From the NCBI GenBank assembly GCA_028565715.1, contig JAOXYC010213127.1, positions 1 through 27,394 on the forward strand: a DNA stretch of 27,394 bases, read 5' to 3'. The position numbers and the translations under genes were made by a program. Below the pieces are notes generated by a model. That model made no database searches. It had not been told where the DNA came from and saw only the letters and a list, made by a program, of their open reading frames with translations. Origin of the DNA: Phoronis pallida. Its lineage: Eukaryota > Phoronida > Phoronidae. Below are positions 24,983-27,394 of this stretch, piece after piece. Position 1 is the first letter of the stretch, and the number at the start of each line of letters is the position of its first letter.

Positions 24983-27074
24983 GGAAAAGATTAAGCCTTT
25001 ATTTGATGATCATTTGAATAATAATTTATCAAAAATAAGAAATATAGGCATTATTGCTCATATTGATGCTGGTAAAACAACATTTACAGAACGTGTTTTA
25101 TATTATTCTGGAATGATTCATAAAATTGGTGAAGTTCATGAAGGTAAAGCTGTTACTGATAGTATGCAGCAAGAAAGAGAAAGAGGTATTACAATTACAT
25201 CTGCCGCTATTACTTTAAATTGGAGTAATCATATAATTAATTTACTAGATACGCCAGGTCATATTGATTTTAATATACAAGTTGAAATGTGTTTAAGTGT
25301 TCTTGATTCTTCAGTAGTTATTATTGATGCTGCTGCTGGTGTTCAGTCTCAAACTATGTGTGTTTGGAATCAAGCTATTAAATACAATGTATGTAGTTTA
25401 ATATTTATTAATAAAATGGATAAAGATGGAGCTAATTTTGATAAAGCATATGCTAGTGTTTTGAAAAAGTTAGCTAGTAATTGTATTTATATACAATATC
25501 CTGTTATTAATGAGTCATTTCAGTTTATAGGAATATATGATCTTATTGAAAGAAAGAAGTATATTTGGCGTGACAAAAATCATCTTTATGAAGTATTTGA
25601 TTTAGATGAAAATGATAAAAAAATATGCGATTTATATAGATCTAAAATGCTTGATAAACTTGCATATTTTAATGATGATATTATGAATATGTTACTTGAA
25701 TTTAAGGATGATATATCTAGTAGTAAATTAAAATCAATTATTAGAGATTTGACAATTAATTTAAAAATTTATCCTGTATTATGTGGAAGTGCTTTTCATA
25801 ATAAAGGTGTTCAAAATGTTCTTGATGCTATTATTAGTTATCTTCCAAGTCCACTAGAAAGATCATCCATTGTTAAAGAAGTTAGTAATATTAAAAGTGG
25901 TAATAGAAGTATTGCTAATATAGATGTATATTGTGATTATAAAGATTTTATTGGATTTGTATTTAAAGTTGTTTTTGATAGATATTCTGGAGCAACTTAT
26001 TATATGCGTGTTTATAGTGGTTATCTTTCTGTAGGAGATATTGTTTTTAACTCTAAGAGAGGAGAAAAAGTTAGAATTCAAAATATTTATAGATTTTTTG
26101 CTGATAAAAAATCTATGATGTCATCTGTTTTTGCTGGAGATATTGTTGGTATTTCTATTGAAGGTGCATTTGCAGGAGATACTTTATGTGCTGTTAAATC
26201 TAATTCTTATTATTTAATAGCAAAAATTGATATACCTGAACCTGTTGTTGATGTTTCATTTATTCCTGAATCAGTTAGCGATCAAGATAATTTTGCAAAA
26301 TATATTCATCAGTATACAATGGAAGACCCTACATTATATTATAGACATAATGATAGAGAATCAATTCTTAGTGGTGTTGGTAAACTTCAAATTGAAATAT
26401 TAAGAGAAAGATTATTAACTGAAAAAAATATAAAAATTAAGCTACAAAAACCACGTACTGCTTTCAAGAGAACAATTAGAAAGTCTGTTACTGTTGAGTA
26501 TCTTCATAAAAAACAAACTGGTGGAGCTGGTCAGTTTGCTGGTGTTACAATTACTGTAGAACCAACTACTGATAAATATAAATTTATTGATAAAATTACA
26601 AAAGGATCAATTCCTAAACAGTTTATTCCTGAAATTGATTCTTCTTGTAAAGAGACTCTTTATGGAGATGGAAAAGCACCATATATTGGTGTTTCAATTT
26701 CTTTAATCGATGGTAGATATCACCCTGTAGATTCTTCATCAATTGCATATTATCTTGCAACTAGATATTGTTTACTTGAAGCTCTAGAAAAATGTGAGCC
26801 TATATTATTAGAGCCTATTGTATTAATTAATATTGTTACACCTTCTGAATTTATGAGTTCTATTATAAGTGATCTTTATTCTAAAGGAGGTATTATTGTT
26901 TCTGTTGAAAAGGATGAGGCATTTACTTTAGACTATAGACATATAATAGCAGAATGTCCTCTTAGAAATTTATTTGATTATGCTGATCATCTTCGTAGCT
27001 TATCAAAAGGCATGGCATATGCTTCTATGAAGTTTTCTAAGTATGAAGAATGTAAAGAAGATTTTTTGAATTAA
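24975..27074 (+). CDS. fusA: Translation elongation factor EF-G
   Basis: GTPase that drives translocation of tRNA and mRNA and, with RRF, ribosome recycling. At 699 residues it has full family length. The G1 loop AHIDAGKTT spans 28-36, switch I QQERERGITITSA 65-77, switch II DTPGH with catalytic His96 92-96, and NKMDK 146-150, where NKMDR is usual. Domain IV holds YHPVDSSSIAY, in which the usual His-Asp-Val-Asp tip reads His-Pro-Val-Asp, and the C-terminal domain V is complete. The start ATG overlaps the rpsG stop. The usual next gene, tuf, is absent; a membrane-protein gene follows after 25 bp. Confidence 0.99.
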   Translation: MSKEKIKPLFDDHLNNNLSKIRNIGIIAHIDAGKTTFTERVLYYSGMIHKIGEVHEGKAVTDSMQQERERGITITSAAITLNWSNHIINLLDTPGHIDFNIQVEMCLSVLDSSVVIIDAAAGVQSQTMCVWNQAIKYNVCSLIFINKMDKDGANFDKAYASVLKKLASNCIYIQYPVINESFQFIGIYDLIERKKYIWRDKNHLYEVFDLDENDKKICDLYRSKMLDKLAYFNDDIMNMLLEFKDDISSSKLKSIIRDLTINLKIYPVLCGSAFHNKGVQNVLDAIISYLPSPLERSSIVKEVSNIKSGNRSIANIDVYCDYKDFIGFVFKVVFDRYSGATYYMRVYSGYLSVGDIVFNSKRGEKVRIQNIYRFFADKKSMMSSVFAGDIVGISIEGAFAGDTLCAVKSNSYYLIAKIDIPEPVVDVSFIPESVSDQDNFAKYIHQYTMEDPTLYYRHNDRESILSGVGKLQIEILRERLLTEKNIKIKLQKPRTAFKRTIRKSVTVEYLHKKQTGGAGQFAGVTITVEPTTDKYKFIDKITKGSIPKQFIPEIDSSCKETLYGDGKAPYIGVSISLIDGRYHPVDSSSIAYYLATRYCLLEALEKCEPILLEPIVLINIVTPSEFMSSIISDLYSKGGIIVSVEKDEAFTLDYRHIIAECPLRNLFDYADHLRSLSKGMAYASMKFSKYEECKEDFLN

Positions 27075-27099
27075 TATTTAGTTAAATTTTTGATAACTA

Positions 27100-27394
27100 A
27101 TGAGTAATGATATTATAGAAAAAACAATAGACGATAATCATAATTTAACTCAAAAAGATATTTCTTATATGGAGTTTTCAGTTAAAGATAAAGTTTTATC
27201 TTCTTCATATTTTAAATATTTAAGATATAAGTTTATTTATAATGTTATATTTTTTATTTTAATTTCAGTGTCAATATTACTATTTTTTAAAAAACTTTCT
27301 TCTGGAAGACTTGCGTCTAATATGATAAATGGACAATTGATTAATTTTACAGGTAATGATGAAAATTGTGAAGTTCCTGATTATTTTAAAAATC
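27100..27394 (+). CDS. Unknown membrane protein, cut by window end
   Basis: Open from ATG 27100 to the window edge, 98 codons visible. The first 45 residues are soluble and charged (MSNDIIEKTIDDNHNLTQKD at the start), followed by Tyr/Lys-rich SSYFKYLRYKFIY, one membrane span at about 46-63 (NVIFFILISVSILLFF), KK, and then a presumably exported or periplasmic region containing Cys90. This N-in, C-out single-span plan resembles many periplasmic assembly proteins, but I recognise no family. It is 25 bp after fusA and possibly co-transcribed with it. Confidence 0.7.
   Translation, partial: MSNDIIEKTIDDNHNLTQKDISYMEFSVKDKVLSSSYFKYLRYKFIYNVIFFILISVSILLFFKKLSSGRLASNMINGQLINFTGNDENCEVPDYFKN

Noticed and set aside
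25863-26081. Minus-strand frame inside fusA
   Set aside because: Entirely within conserved EF-G coding sequence.
1-27394. CRISPR array, insertion sequence or prophage block
   Set aside because: No regularly spaced repeats, no transposase motifs and no terminal inverted repeats seen; only isolated phage-type genes.

Overview
This window looks like part of a strongly reduced, very A+T-rich bacterial chromosome, probably from an obligate intracellular symbiont or parasite. The reasons are a by-eye composition of about three quarters A+T or more, short spacers, shrunken and divergent versions of core genes (L1, L10, L11, RNase P RNA, 5S rRNA), an rRNA gene standing alone, and almost no recognisable Shine-Dalgarno sequences. 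The gene set is of general proteobacterial type. The isolated 5S gene and small genome style would fit Rickettsiales- or Holosporales-like Alphaproteobacteria, but I cannot fix the lineage from this sequence alone.

Layout. Positions 1-1430 (minus strand) hold a small unknown gene whose frame appears broken at an A10 tract, the RNase P RNA gene (rnpB), and a RecE/DUF3799-like PD-(D/E)XK nuclease. Positions 1478-4022 hold rpsT (S20), an unknown single-span membrane protein, gltX (minus strand), and tRNA-Arg(UCU) plus tRNA-Pro(UGG). Positions 4087-6216 hold three unknown genes, at least one membrane-anchored, pointing into the secE-nusG-rplK-rplA-rplJ-rplL-rpoB-rpoC block (6227-17199). That block is the classic protein-export/transcription/L1-L10 stalk/RNA polymerase cluster. 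It is followed by a degenerate phospholipase D-like protein (17257-18348).

A lone, divergent 5S rRNA gene on the minus strand (18392-18509) lies downstream of an unknown minus-strand gene. From the divergent promoter region at 19261-19396, which carries a perfect 9-bp inverted repeat reminiscent of a CIRCE operator, groES-groEL run on the plus strand. They are followed by a gene of a family I know mainly from phages (21520-22116). Three unknown minus-strand genes (22123-24104) then stand back to back with the streptomycin-type operon rpsL-rpsG-fusA (24142-27074). No tuf follows fusA; instead the start of a membrane-protein gene runs off the window end.

Functionally the recognised genes serve transcription, translation, tRNA charging and processing, protein export and protein folding. 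About a third of the genes have no recognisable relatives. The main points of interest are: the A10 frame break; phage-type nuclease and phage-family proteins in a reduced genome; the CIRCE-like operator; streptomycin-resistance-type residues in S12; complete absence of TGA stop codons in 27 complete genes; and an acidic insertion plus altered rifampicin region in RpoB.
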